From Vibrio nigripulchritudo ATCC 27043 (lineage in GTDB: Bacteria; Pseudomonadota; Gammaproteobacteria; Enterobacterales; Vibrionaceae): 46,916 bases of DNA. This document shows positions 17,526 to 25,482 of this stretch, one piece after another. Position 1 is the stretch's first letter, and each line of letters opens with the position of its first letter. Below the pieces are notes generated by a model. The model was not told where the DNA came from. It searched no databases and saw only the letters and a program-made list of their open reading frames with translations. Location: assembly GCF_000222685.1 (NCBI RefSeq), contig NZ_AFWJ01000168.1, positions 1 to 46,916 on the forward strand. Reading direction: 5' to 3'. A program made the translations under genes and the position numbers.

Positions 17526-17551
17526 AACAAAAATGGCGCTAAAAAGCGCCA
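17526..17551 (-). terminator. Intrinsic terminator after the tsx-family gene
   Basis: On the minus strand TGGCGCT and AGCGCCA form a 7-bp stem with a TTTT loop, followed by TTTTTGTTT. It lies 25 bases past the stop of the outer-membrane channel gene. Confidence 0.85.
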
Positions 17552-17575
17552 CTTATTAAATTACAGGACTTCGAT

Positions 17576-18349
17576 TTAGAAGTTGTACTGTACGCGGTAG
17601 ATTAGAGCATCACCGTAATCACGACCGTCGTTAAACTCGCTCTTCACGCCCAGTTTGTTCTGGAAGTAACGGTAAGTCAGAGCGGTAGAGAAGTTGTCTG
17701 TTACGTGCCAGAAAAGGATAGCTGCGCCGTTCAGACCGGTTTTGCTGCCTTGGTCTTCAGCGTAAGCTTCTGCGCGATCAAATTCGATTTCGTTCCAGTT
17801 GACCAAAGCAAAGTTCTGACCGAAAGCTTCAAAGTTGTAGCCTGCAGACCAGCCCGCCATGTAACCGTTGTTGCCGTTGTAACGGAACTCAGATCCAAAG
17901 TTAGACCAAGCGTTTACCTGATGAACACCTACCCAAGGTTTGAACCACCAGTCTTCGCCAGTCAGTTTTGTGTAACCAACACCCAGAACACGATTCTGCT
18001 CACTTTGTGCAGAGTTATCGTGGTTGTAAACTTGCGCGTAAAGACTCGCACCAGATTCACCTAGATAAACATGAGCCTGACCTTTTAGAGAGGCTTTGCG
18101 ATCTTCTGCAGACTTTTCGATGCTCTCGTAATCGTAGAAACCGTATAGCTCACCCCAGCTAAAACCTGCACCACCTTCAATACCCAGAACAAACTGGTTG
18201 CGGTTTGCAGCACCTTCAATTGCCTGTGGTCCGTGATCCCAGCTTTGGTGATCAAGGTAAACGCCACCGAATCCGTATAGATATTCTGCTTGAGCTGGAA
18301 CAGCAACCGCTGCTGTCGCGAGGCTAAGTGCTAAAAATGACTTGCGCAT
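17576..18349 (-). CDS. Tsx-family outer-membrane channel protein
   Basis: A 257-residue precursor with a signal peptide of about 21 residues (MRKSFLALSLATAAVAVPAQA) and a mature beta-barrel pattern of alternating aromatic strands that ends in YRVQYNF, the terminal Phe expected for BAM recognition. The layout resembles the nucleoside-specific channel Tsx and the Vibrio OmpK proteins, including a WGELYGFYDYES segment like the FDLYGYVD strand of that family. The position also corresponds to the ompK/tsx locus that I recall in V. cholerae. Nucleoside uptake is the likely role. A CRP-like site upstream fits Tsx regulation. The exact subfamily is not certain because similarity to E. coli Tsx is low by eye. 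Confidence 0.75.
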   Translation of the reverse strand: MRKSFLALSLATAAVAVPAQAEYLYGFGGVYLDHQSWDHGPQAIEGAANRNQFVLGIEGGAGFSWGELYGFYDYESIEKSAEDRKASLKGQAHVYLGESGASLYAQVYNHDNSAQSEQNRVLGVGYTKLTGEDWWFKPWVGVHQVNAWSNFGSEFRYNGNNGYMAGWSAGYNFEAFGQNFALVNWNEIEFDRAEAYAEDQGSKTGLNGAAILFWHVTDNFSTALTYRYFQNKLGVKSEFNDGRDYGDALIYRVQYNF

Positions 18350-18417
18350 GGTTCTTCTCTCTTAGTTGAATTGAAACGATCTCAATCCATGATCTGTAAA
18401 TCCGATGCAGCGCATTC

Positions 18418-18489
18418 TATATATTTACTTCTCATTTGGAAGTGCAAAGAAATGAAAATAGAAAACGATTGCGTGACTTTGATCACGTA
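18418..18489 (-). promoter_or_regulatory. tsx-family gene promoter with CRP-like site
   Basis: The palindrome TGCGTGACTTTGATCACGTA (18470-18489) matches the CRP pattern TGTGA-N6-TCACA with one change in each half. On the minus strand a TTGCAC -35 (18442-18447) and a TATATA -10 (18418-18423) are 18 bases apart. The CRP centre would be about 71 bases upstream of the start of transcription, the usual spacing for class I activation. The rest of the 378-base gap is AT-rich with no gene seen. Confidence 0.55.
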
Positions 18490-18671
18490 ATTGATCTTAT
18501 TTGTTAACTTTGTCAATTAGGTGCAATATTAATCAGCGTTTTCTTAATGACAAAATTGTTAATTTGGGAAAAACGTTTTCGTTCTTACTTTCAACAGAGT
18601 TGGGAATGCAGATATTTCTTAGCTGAAACATCCGTGGTGCCTGCATTTGTGCGGTAAATGGAAAAGAGTGG

Positions 18672-18699
18672 TGATCGTGATATTGGAAGTTCTCGTAAA
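18672..18699 (+). promoter_or_regulatory. Candidate ECF-type promoter before the LON-domain gene
   Basis: TGATCG (18672-18677) and CGTAAA (18694-18699) are 16 bases apart. The pair resembles the TGATCT and CGTATA pair upstream of the ECF sigma gene 0.6 kb away. If both are used by the sigma factor encoded here, the LON-domain gene belongs to its regulon. This is inference from two sites only. Confidence 0.3.
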
Positions 18700-18727
18700 C
18701 CCAAAACATAAAGATAAGGAAGCGAGC

Positions 18728-19303
18728 ATGTCACTCATTACTAAAATATTTCCCTTGAGTTCGGTTGTTTTGCCAGAAGGCAAAATGAACTTGAGGATTT
18801 TTGAGCCCAGATATAAACGTCTGGTTAAAGAATGTTGTCAAAACGGAGAGGGGTTCGTGATTTGTTTGGTCTCAGACAGCAACGACACTTCTCCACATAA
18901 CATCTCTCAGATAGGCACTCTGGTAGAAATCGTTGATTTCGAAACGCTGGACGATGGTTTACTGGGCATAACTGTGTACGGAAAGCAGCGTATCAGGGTT
19001 AAACGAGTGTGGTCAGAACATGATGGGTTGAGAGTGGGAGAAATTGAACACCTTCCAAACTGGCAGACTCACAGTTTCGGAGAGAGTTCAGAGCACGTAG
19101 CCAAGCAACTACAGGAAGTGTATCAGCAGTTTCCCCAAGTGAAAAAGCTCTACGAACAGTGCTTCTTTGATGATGCCACATGGGTGAGTCAACGCTGGCT
19201 CGAGTTGTTACCTATCAATCAATCCAAATTCGATCTGTTGGTGTCGCAAGATTCATGCATTGCCACGTTAGATTTTTTATCGGATGCCATAGACAGTAAA
19301 TAA
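18728..19303 (+). CDS. LON N-terminal (substrate-binding) domain protein
   Basis: A stand-alone LON N-domain of 191 residues with no AAA or protease part. The start IFPLSSVVLPEGKMNLRIFEPRYKRLVKEC is the classic beginning of this family, and TLVEIVDFETLDDGLLGITVYGKQRIRV matches its second half. An open frame reaches back to an ATG at 18647, but AAGGAAG six bases before the ATG at 18728 and the family N-terminus select the later start. Function is unknown; LON N-domains bind unfolded or exposed peptide segments. It lies immediately upstream of the ECF sigma gene, whose promoter overlaps its stop codon. Confidence 0.88.
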   Translation: MSLITKIFPLSSVVLPEGKMNLRIFEPRYKRLVKECCQNGEGFVICLVSDSNDTSPHNISQIGTLVEIVDFETLDDGLLGITVYGKQRIRVKRVWSEHDGLRVGEIEHLPNWQTHSFGESSEHVAKQLQEVYQQFPQVKKLYEQCFFDDATWVSQRWLELLPINQSKFDLLVSQDSCIATLDFLSDAIDSK

Positions 19304-19304
19304 G

Positions 19305-19333
19305 TGATCTTTTTTTCCGCTGCATCGTATACT
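19305..19333 (+). promoter_or_regulatory. Candidate autoregulated promoter of the ECF sigma gene
   Basis: TGATCT (19305-19310) directly follows the LON-gene stop. TATACT (19328-19333), or CGTATA shifted two bases upstream, lies 15-17 bases away. TGATC is the -35 core I recall for ChrR-controlled sigma factors of the Rhodobacter sphaeroides RpoE type, so autoregulation is plausible. A conventional sigma-70 reading of TATACT is also possible. Confidence 0.4.
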
Positions 19334-19392
19334 CACTTTAATAAGGGCAATATCCAATCAGGGATATACCCAGTTCGATGTAAGGAACGATC

Positions 19393-20004
19393 ATGAGCAA
19401 GACGCTAGAAGCAGGCTCCGGAACACAAACCAAATCGTCAGGGTTAGATCGGGCACACTGGTCTGCCTGTATGGCTAAAATACAAAACGGCGACAAACAG
19501 GCTTACGCTGAAGTATTTCGGTTCTTTTCACCAAGACTGAAAACTTTTGTCATCAAACACGTGAGTAACGAGCACGTTGCTATCGAAATCATTCAGGATA
19601 CGATGGCGATGGTTTGGCAGAAAAGCCACCTGTTTGATCCAGCAAAAAGCTCCTTGTCGACCTGGATCTACACTATCGCGAGAAACTTAAGTTTTGACCT
19701 GCTCAGAAAGCAAAAAGGCAAAGACTTACACGTTCACTCTGAAGATATTTGGGCGAGCGATTACTGTCCTCCGGATCTTGTTGACCATTACTCGCCGGAA
19801 CAAAACATGTTGAAAGAACAGGTTGTCCGTTTTTTAGACGTGTTACCACAAAGCCAGAAAGACGTGGTTAAAGCTGTTTATTTAGACGAGCTGCCGCACC
19901 AGCAGGTGGCTGATATGTTTGATATACCGTTGGGGACCGTGAAGTCACGTTTGCGACTGGCGGTAGAGAAATTGCGCCATTCAATGAATGGGGAGTCGCT
20001 ATGA
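19393..20004 (+). CDS. ECF-type RNA polymerase sigma factor (RpoE/ChrR-partner type)
   Basis: A 203-residue sigma-70 family protein with region 2 from about residue 25 to 100 (YAEVFRFFSPRLKTFV, EIIQDTMAMVWQK, STWIYTIARNLSFDLLRK) and region 4 at about 140-200 (LPQSQKDVVKAVYLDELPHQQVADMFDIPLGTVKSRLRLAVEKLR), with no regions 1 or 3. An AAGGAACG ribosome site precedes the ATG. The stop overlaps the start of the next gene, a ChrR-type anti-sigma factor, so the two are translationally coupled. In R. sphaeroides the equivalent pair controls the response to singlet oxygen. The usual targets photolyase and cfa are not nearby here. Confidence 0.92.
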   Translation: MSKTLEAGSGTQTKSSGLDRAHWSACMAKIQNGDKQAYAEVFRFFSPRLKTFVIKHVSNEHVAIEIIQDTMAMVWQKSHLFDPAKSSLSTWIYTIARNLSFDLLRKQKGKDLHVHSEDIWASDYCPPDLVDHYSPEQNMLKEQVVRFLDVLPQSQKDVVKAVYLDELPHQQVADMFDIPLGTVKSRLRLAVEKLRHSMNGESL

Positions 20005-20684
20005 GTTATCACCCGGATTTAGAAATGTTTAAAGCTTATGTCGATGGGACAATAGACCCATGCCACGGAATCATGGTGGCAGCTCATCTTGAAACATCCA
20101 GCGAATCCAGACAGACGGTTCAACGTCTGGAAGCGGAAGCGGCGCAAGAGATGTTCAGTGCTGACGTAGCTGAAACCGACACCGACCTTCCGGAAATGGA
20201 AGATATGTTGTCTTCAATTATGGATATGAAGCAACTTAAGCCAGACACTCAAGTTCATGAACAGCCTGCGAACCACCACATTGAGCTGAATGGTAAGAAA
20301 TTTGTTCTTCCCAAAGCACTGCGAAACCACATCACTCGTATTGGTGAATGGCGAAGTTACGGTGGAAAGGTTTACAGCGCGGCTGTCGAACTGGAAGAAG
20401 AAGGTGCCAGAATGAACCTGCTTTATATAAAAGAAGGGGTTCAGGTGCCGCAACATACTCACAAAGGGATTGAAACGACTTTAGTGTTACACGGCGGATT
20501 TACAGACGAGCATGGTCACTATGATGAAGGTGACTTCATGACTCGGGATGCGTCTGTGAAACATTCACCACAGACTCCAGAAGGACAGGATTGTCTGTGC
20601 CTAACTGTGTTAACCGAGCCAATGATTTTCACACAAGGCGTAGCAAGAGTGTTCAACCTGTTTGGTCGTGGTGTATTTCCTTAA
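20001..20684 (+). CDS. ChrR-type anti-sigma factor with cupin domain, CxxC replaced
   Basis: A 227-residue protein with the ChrR layout: an N-terminal anti-sigma helix bundle (about residues 1-90) and a C-terminal cupin (about 110-225). The cupin keeps the metal-binding set QHTHKGIE plus a later His in VKHSPQ. In the anti-sigma domain His4 and His29 are present, but the family HLxxCxxCR motif reads HLETSSESR, so both zinc-ligand cysteines are serine (TCC codons at residues 33 and 36). A Cys-His pair at 21-22 could be a substitute ligand. It should bind and hold the sigma factor encoded just upstream; signal sensing may differ from the zinc-dependent model. Confidence 0.85.
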   Translation: MSYHPDLEMFKAYVDGTIDPCHGIMVAAHLETSSESRQTVQRLEAEAAQEMFSADVAETDTDLPEMEDMLSSIMDMKQLKPDTQVHEQPANHHIELNGKKFVLPKALRNHITRIGEWRSYGGKVYSAAVELEEEGARMNLLYIKEGVQVPQHTHKGIETTLVLHGGFTDEHGHYDEGDFMTRDASVKHSPQTPEGQDCLCLTVLTEPMIFTQGVARVFNLFGRGVFP

Positions 20685-20728
20685 TCTTTGTTTCCCTAAA
20701 CATAAAAAAACAAAGTCCAAGAAAGAAA

Positions 20729-20750
20729 AAGAGGCTCATTCGAGCCTCTT
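20729..20750. terminator. Bidirectional terminator between chrR-type gene and ampG
   Basis: AAGAGGCTC and GAGCCTCTT form a 9-bp stem with an ATTC/GAAT loop. The minus strand has TTTTTCTTTC after the stem (ampG side), the plus strand only TTCTG. It serves the convergent ampG and anti-sigma transcripts. Confidence 0.8.
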
Positions 20751-20772
20751 TCTGTATCCATTGAACTGGGCG

Positions 20773-22152
20773 TTACTCCTGTCCTTTCGCTTTTAAGCTT
20801 TCTTCGTAGGCATCTTCTTTAGCCTTGTCCAAAAGTCTTGCGAAGTAATGCCTCAAGGAATAAAGCATTAACAGGCTTGGAATGACCATCAACGATGTAA
20901 TGATAAAGAACGTCGTCCAGTCGTCCAGAAAGTCAACCAGCTCACCACTGAATGAAGCCAATGTTGTTCTGCCAAAGTTACCCAGAGACGCCAACAGCGC
21001 GTATTGAGTCGCCGAGAAGGCTTGCCCGGTCATTGCCGTCAGGAACGAAACAAAAGCGACAGTCGAAAAAGCCGTAGTGAAGTTATCTATCACGATAGTC
21101 GCAAAGAACAGCGTTTCGCTTGGACCTACTTTTGCAATCCAGGCAAACATCAGGTTACTTGCCGCCATCGCGATACCGCCGATCATCAGACCGCGGACAA
21201 TACCAAACTTCACATTGACCATACTGCCCAAAATGGTGAACAGGATAGTGAAGCCCCATCCAATTAACTTGGAGTAGTAACCAATCTGCTCGTTACTAAA
21301 GCCTACCTCTTTATAGAAGGTGATGGACATGCGACCCAAGAAGGCTTCACCAATCTTGAATAGGAAAACAAACAACAGCAGGGTGACTGCAACCTGAACA
21401 CCGTTACGACGGAAGAAGTCATAAAACGGCTCAACGACGGTTACAGTGAACCAGGCAGCCACAGGCGAGCCTACAAGCTGTGAATGACGCTCTTCGGCTT
21501 GTTTCTGGAGTTTTTCACGATCGGTTTTCGGTTCGCCAACCAAAATGGTAAAGAGCATAAGAATGCCGACAATCACCGCCATTCCATAAAACACACCATT
21601 CCAGCCAATACTGTCTGCATTAATAAAGGCGAGATAACCCGGTAATGAATACCCAGTCCACCAGCCAACAACTGCCATCGCAGAGGCTTGTGGAAGTTTG
21701 TTGGACTCGGATTTCGGGAAGGTATCAATACGATAAGCATCAACAGCGATATCTTGTGTCGCCGAGGCGATGGCAATACCAAAAGCGATCATTGAAGTGA
21801 TCATCAGATTTTTAGCGGGGTCGACACCTGCTATGCCAAGCGTGCAGATTAAGATGACGACCTGACAAAGTAAGATCCAGCTTCGGCGCTGACCAAACAG
21901 CGCATTTAGAACGGGTAATTTTACGCGGTCGACTAAAGGTGCCCATAAAAAGTTAATTGCGTAGACAGCGAAAATAGAACCGAAGTAGCCAATGGCTGCG
22001 CGAGTTAATCCGGCATCTTTTAACCAGCCAGACATGTTGGAGCCGATAAGCACCCATGGAAAGCCGCTGGAGCAGCCTAACATAAATACCCAGAGCAAGC
22101 GTTTGTCGAAGTAACTACGGATAGTTTCAAGCCAGGTCATGTTGCTTGACAT
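20773..22152 (-). CDS. ampG: AmpG muropeptide permease (MFS)
   Basis: AmpG imports GlcNAc-1,6-anhydro-muropeptides from the periplasm for cell-wall recycling and, where present, ampC induction. The 459-residue protein has 12 or more hydrophobic segments. AmpG signatures include LLWVFMLGCSSGFPWVLIGSNMSGWLKDAGLTRAAIGYFG, NFLWAPLVDR, QDIAVDAYRID and TQYALLASLGNFGRT. AAGGAG seven bases before the ATG is an excellent ribosome site. The preceding ppiA transcript is stopped by a hairpin, so ampG probably has its own promoter. The ampG-yajG-bolA neighbourhood also exists in E. coli, here with ppiA and rlmG inserted. Confidence 0.95.
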   Translation of the reverse strand: MSSNMTWLETIRSYFDKRLLWVFMLGCSSGFPWVLIGSNMSGWLKDAGLTRAAIGYFGSIFAVYAINFLWAPLVDRVKLPVLNALFGQRRSWILLCQVVILICTLGIAGVDPAKNLMITSMIAFGIAIASATQDIAVDAYRIDTFPKSESNKLPQASAMAVVGWWTGYSLPGYLAFINADSIGWNGVFYGMAVIVGILMLFTILVGEPKTDREKLQKQAEERHSQLVGSPVAAWFTVTVVEPFYDFFRRNGVQVAVTLLLFVFLFKIGEAFLGRMSITFYKEVGFSNEQIGYYSKLIGWGFTILFTILGSMVNVKFGIVRGLMIGGIAMAASNLMFAWIAKVGPSETLFFATIVIDNFTTAFSTVAFVSFLTAMTGQAFSATQYALLASLGNFGRTTLASFSGELVDFLDDWTTFFIITSLMVIPSLLMLYSLRHYFARLLDKAKEDAYEESLKAKGQE

Positions 22153-22182
22153 AGAACACTCCTTGTAAGAGAGAAAAGAAAA

Positions 22183-22205
22183 CGCTGGCGAGGAGCCAGC
22201 GTTTT
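22183..22205 (-). terminator. Intrinsic terminator between ppiA and ampG
   Basis: CGCTGGC and GCCAGCG form a 7-bp GC-rich stem. On the minus strand TTTTCTTTT follows, and on the plus strand TTTTTT, so it can work in both directions. It lies between the ppiA stop and the ampG ribosome site. Confidence 0.8.
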
Positions 22206-22212
22206 TTAATTA

Positions 22213-22755
22213 TTATTTTTGTAGTGTGACTTTTTTCACCACGATTGGTTCTACAGGAATATCCTGCATGCGTCCCATGGATTTGGTTGGCTTAGTTGCC
22301 ATTTTCTGAACCACTTCAAACCCTTTTGTGACCTTGCCAAAAACCGCGTAGCCAGGGTTAGCAGCAGAGTAGTTTAAGAAGTCGTTGTTTTGTAGGTTGA
22401 TAAAGAACTGACGAGTTGCAGAGTCCGGATTGGATGTACGAGCCATTGCAATTGTTGCGGCGTCATTCTTAAGCCCGTTGCTTGCTTCATTCTTGATGGG
22501 AGCATAGGTTGGAAGACGCCCCATCTTGGCGTCAAAACCGCCTCCCTGAGCCATAAATCCTGCAATAACGCGATGGAACTGAGAACCTTCGTAGCTTCCA
22601 TCTTCTACATAGCGAAGAAAGTTTTTCACCGTGGCAGGGGCTTTGGCTTCATCCAGCTCAACGGTAAAGGAACCCAAATTGGTTTCGAATACCACGCTTT
22701 GTGCCCAAACTGGTAATGAAAAAAGGCATACCAAAGATAAAATCAGGCTGCGCAT
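22213..22755 (-). CDS. ppiA: Periplasmic cyclophilin-type peptidyl-prolyl isomerase
   Basis: PpiA catalyses cis-trans isomerisation of prolyl bonds in the periplasm. A signal peptide of about 18 residues (MRSLILSLVCLFSLPVWA) precedes a cyclophilin domain. The domain has VVFETNLGSFTVELDEAKAPATVKNF, QFHRVIAGFMAQGG with the catalytic Arg, ATIAMARTSNPDSATRQFFINLQNN and GYAVFGKVTKGFEVV. Length (180) fits PpiA. The ATG shares one base with the yajG stop (TAATG), so translation is coupled. In E. coli ppiA is elsewhere; here it sits between yajG and ampG. Confidence 0.92.
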   Translation of the reverse strand: MRSLILSLVCLFSLPVWAQSVVFETNLGSFTVELDEAKAPATVKNFLRYVEDGSYEGSQFHRVIAGFMAQGGGFDAKMGRLPTYAPIKNEASNGLKNDAATIAMARTSNPDSATRQFFINLQNNDFLNYSAANPGYAVFGKVTKGFEVVQKMATKPTKSMGRMQDIPVEPIVVKKVTLQK

Positions 22756-23327
22756 TAGAATCTCTCCTTCATGTAATTAAGAAGTTCTTTATCGTTAGCA
22801 ATTTCTGCCAGAACCAAGTCCACAACATCATTCAATACAAGTTCAATGTCTTCATTGGATGCCGATAAAGTGCCAGTCTTTTTCGCAGTGCCGTTGTAGG
22901 ACTTAACCAGCTTACCGCGTGGTGTTTCAGCCGTAACCTGCAAGGTTACTTTGGCGTCCAGTTCGTTTTCCATCAGAGTATTGGATACATTGACCAGCGC
23001 TTCCTGAACTTCCAGACTTAATGTGTTGTTGCTGTTAGCGACCAGTTGAAAACCCTGAGACACCAACTGTTGATATACAGCGGTTTCAATAGCAATACGC
23101 AGGTTTTGCTTGGTATGGATTGGTTGTGTAGAGCGACGACCGCTATTCACCAGCGCAACATATTGAGAAGTACGAATGTCGCGGCTTTCTAAAGAGAAAG
23201 ACTGACCATCGACCAATTTAACGCTGCTAAGGGTAGGGGTTGGCGTGAGGTTGATTTGCTCTTCTTTCTGAGGAGAAGCACATGCTGCCAACAAAATCAC
23301 AGATGCAGCAAGTATCAATTTTCTCAT
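22755..23327 (-). CDS. yajG: YajG family lipoprotein
   Basis: A 190-residue lipoprotein with lipobox LLAAC (lipidated Cys at residue 16) and the YajG pattern: an N-terminal PTPTLSSV strand, SRDIRTSQYVALV, a helix IAIETAVYQQLVSQGFQLV, and a beta-rich LQVTAETPRGKLVKSYNG segment. E. coli YajG is an uncharacterised lipoprotein gene next to bolA and ampG, and the same neighbours are present here. AAAGGAA precedes the ATG by 8 bases. Function unknown; proximity to ampG suggests a cell-envelope role. It heads a coupled pair with ppiA. Confidence 0.85.
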   Translation of the reverse strand: MRKLILAASVILLAACASPQKEEQINLTPTPTLSSVKLVDGQSFSLESRDIRTSQYVALVNSGRRSTQPIHTKQNLRIAIETAVYQQLVSQGFQLVANSNNTLSLEVQEALVNVSNTLMENELDAKVTLQVTAETPRGKLVKSYNGTAKKTGTLSASNEDIELVLNDVVDLVLAEIANDKELLNYMKERF

Positions 23328-23367
23328 GACTAATTCCTTTAATTAAACAATCTCGCAGGATGGTTTT

Positions 23368-24504
23368 CTAATTTTTAGTGGCTTGTAATATAACAAATTT
23401 ACTGTTGGATGCGACGAGCTTCACCTGCGATTTTCCAAATAAACGTTCAAGTTTTATATCGTAGCCCAGGTGACGGTTGCCAATAACAAATAAATCCCCT
23501 CCGCTATTAAGAACATGCTTTGCATCACAGAACATCTGCCATGCGATGTGGTCAGTAATGGCTTGTTGTTGATGGAACGGAGGATTACATAACACTAAGT
23601 AAGTACTCTCTTTTTTAAAACCATCAAGGCAATTATTGGCGATACACTGGATATTGCGATCTTCTCCCAGGTTTTCTGTGAGATTGCGCTTGGCTGATTC
23701 CACCGCCATGTAACTTTCATCCACACAGGTAATGCGAGCCTGAGGATTAAGTTGACCCGCTTTTACAGCCAGAACGCCATTACCACATCCTAAATCGACA
23801 ATATGGCGCAAATCCTTATCTTGAGGGATATGTTCCAGCATAAAGCGGGCACCCAAGTCGAGCCCTTCTCCAGAGTAAACGTTAGCAAGGTTCACCAGTT
23901 CAAAGTTCTCACCCTCGACTTTCCATCTTGTTTCTGGCTCTACCGTTGGCGGTTGCTCCGCATCTAACGTTGAAAACACCAGACGGTGCTTTTTCCATGC
24001 CAGTGATGTTGTCGTCGTCCCCAAATGCTTTTCAAATAGTTTGAGTGTCGAGGTATGAATCTCTTTTGCTTTATTGACGGCAATGACTTTGCAGTTTTTG
24101 GGAAGAGCTTCTTTTAACTGGCTAAGTTGCCACGTCAGAAACCGGTTGATTTTTGGAATCTGCATCAGAACCAGATCAACGTCGTTTGGGATGGATTCTA
24201 AGCTCGTTAAAAACTCAATCTTATTACACTGGTTACGTTGCAAGTTCTTCAAAGCACCACGGTGAGAGATGAACGAATCTGTCACCATGGTGACTTGGTA
24301 TTTTTCTGAAAACCAACACGACAAAGCGCCAAAATGATCATTTAAGATCAGAATTTTACTGCCTTCTGCCAGTTGGATTTCATCCTCGACATGGTTGATT
24401 AGATATTCGTCGCCGGCATTCCATGCTTGTAGGGTTTCTTGAGCTTTTTTGGGGAAGCGATGTAAGGTCAGTTTTCGACCTCGAAGTTGTAACTCGGTGT
24501 TCAT
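23368..24504 (-). CDS. rlmG: 23S rRNA (guanine-N2) methyltransferase RlmG
   Basis: RlmG methylates G1835 of 23S rRNA. The product has the two-domain RsmC/RlmG layout: an N-terminal pseudo-methyltransferase domain (LILNDHFGALSCWFSE, AKEIHTSTLKLFEKHLGTTTTSLAWKKHRL) and a C-terminal catalytic domain with VDLGCGNGVLAVKAGQLNPQA and the NPPF motif (LVLCNPPFHQQQAITDHIAWQMF). The frame is open back to a TTG at 24564, but the family begins at MNTELQLRGRKLTLHRFPK, so I place the start at the ATG at 24504 (378 residues, matching E. coli RlmG). The ribosome site is weak. It diverges from bolA across about 360 bases. Confidence 0.93.
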   Translation of the reverse strand: MNTELQLRGRKLTLHRFPKKAQETLQAWNAGDEYLINHVEDEIQLAEGSKILILNDHFGALSCWFSEKYQVTMVTDSFISHRGALKNLQRNQCNKIEFLTSLESIPNDVDLVLMQIPKINRFLTWQLSQLKEALPKNCKVIAVNKAKEIHTSTLKLFEKHLGTTTTSLAWKKHRLVFSTLDAEQPPTVEPETRWKVEGENFELVNLANVYSGEGLDLGARFMLEHIPQDKDLRHIVDLGCGNGVLAVKAGQLNPQARITCVDESYMAVESAKRNLTENLGEDRNIQCIANNCLDGFKKESTYLVLCNPPFHQQQAITDHIAWQMFCDAKHVLNSGGDLFVIGNRHLGYDIKLERLFGKSQVKLVASNSKFVILQATKN

Positions 24505-24815
24505 GGAATAAGGTAGGTAGTGGGCTAAGTGCGCATTGTCGCAGAAAGCGCAGTACGCGAGCAACCGGAAGTTAGCTGCTTGTCTTTGTAAGTTATTTTT
24601 CGGCTCTCTTTTATCGTGTTTTAAGAAAGCTTAATAAAAGATGTTCGGTCTGATCTAAGAGATAAGCTTGACGCCTTTAATTGCAAGAAAATCAGATCAA
24701 AGCCACTTTTTTATCGATTGCTGTGTCATATATCGCGTTTATTCCGTATACCCAAATGAATTAGATTTGAGTCAGGATCGTGGGAAAGAACATAGCGAGT
24801 AGAGTTAAGTCCGAA

Positions 24816-24821
24816 TATAAT
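24816..24821 (+). promoter_or_regulatory. Candidate bolA -10 box
   Basis: TATAAT sits 46 bases before the bolA ATG. No good -35 hexamer is visible 16-18 bases upstream, so an activator or an alternative sigma factor may be involved; E. coli bolA uses RpoS-linked gearbox promoters. The rest of the 363-base rlmG-bolA gap is AT-rich with no gene seen. Confidence 0.35.
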
Positions 24822-24867
24822 CTTATCAATACACAATAAGGTGAACCGCTTACAGCAAGGAAAGGAC

Positions 24868-25182
24868 ATGATTCAAGAAATCATTGAGCAAAAACTGCAA
24901 AACGAATTTCAACCTAAGCATTTGGAAGTGTTGAATGAAAGCTATATGCACAATGTGCCTAAAGGTTCAGAAAGTCACTTTAAAGTGATTATTGTGAGTG
25001 AAGCATTTGAGGGGCTACGTTTAATCGGTCGTCACCGCAAAGTAAATGGTGTATTGACAGAAGAATTAGAAAATCACATACACGCTCTCTCTATTCATAC
25101 CTATACTGAATCAGAATGGTTACAACAAACAGGTGGTGCTCCAGATAGCCCAATGTGTTTGGGTGGAAGCAAACTGGGATAA
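24868..25182 (+). CDS. bolA: BolA family transcriptional/iron-sulfur regulator
   Basis: BolA proteins partner with monothiol glutaredoxins through [2Fe-2S] clusters and affect cell shape, biofilm and stress responses. The 104-residue product has the full BolA fold: [59 protein letters not shown] with the conserved His/Glu/Ser signature, then [23 protein letters not shown] at 24841 would extend the frame by nine residues, but AAGGAAAGG just before the ATG at 24868 and the family start decide for the shorter form. The C-terminal tail is longer than a bare BolA domain, as in E. coli BolA. Confidence 0.95.
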   Translation: MIQEIIEQKLQNEFQPKHLEVLNESYMHNVPKGSESHFKVIIVSEAFEGLRLIGRHRKVNGVLTEELENHIHALSIHTYTESEWLQQTGGAPDSPMCLGGSKLG

Positions 25183-25482
25183 CAAATAAAACAATAAGAC
25201 TTTAGAAAACGGCTCATTTGAGTGTGTTTAAAGTGCTTTTGCGTTTTAAATGTCTGTTGAGTGAATATTTGTGAACGAAATGATTTGTTAAAAAAACTTA
25301 TAAATAAAAATGAATGGGTTAGATCCAGTTATTTTTATGATTTATTAACATTTGTGCGACAGTTCAAACTTATTCACATTGACTAGCTAATCTGTAACCA
25401 ACAAACGAAAAATTACAGATTAATCCGGTGCATGGTCATGGCATCACCTTCACAAAAGATGCTAGACTATCGCACCTGATAA

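Noticed and set aside
24505-24564. Longer N-terminus for rlmG from the TTG at 24564
   Set aside because: The extra 20 residues are rich in Cys and His and have no counterpart in RlmG. The family start matches the ATG at 24504.
24740-24780. TATACCCAAATGAATTAGATTTGAG segment as a dispersed Vibrio repeat
   Set aside because: It resembles sequences I associate with repeats in Vibrio and Shewanella, but only one partial copy is visible here, so I cannot support a repeat call.
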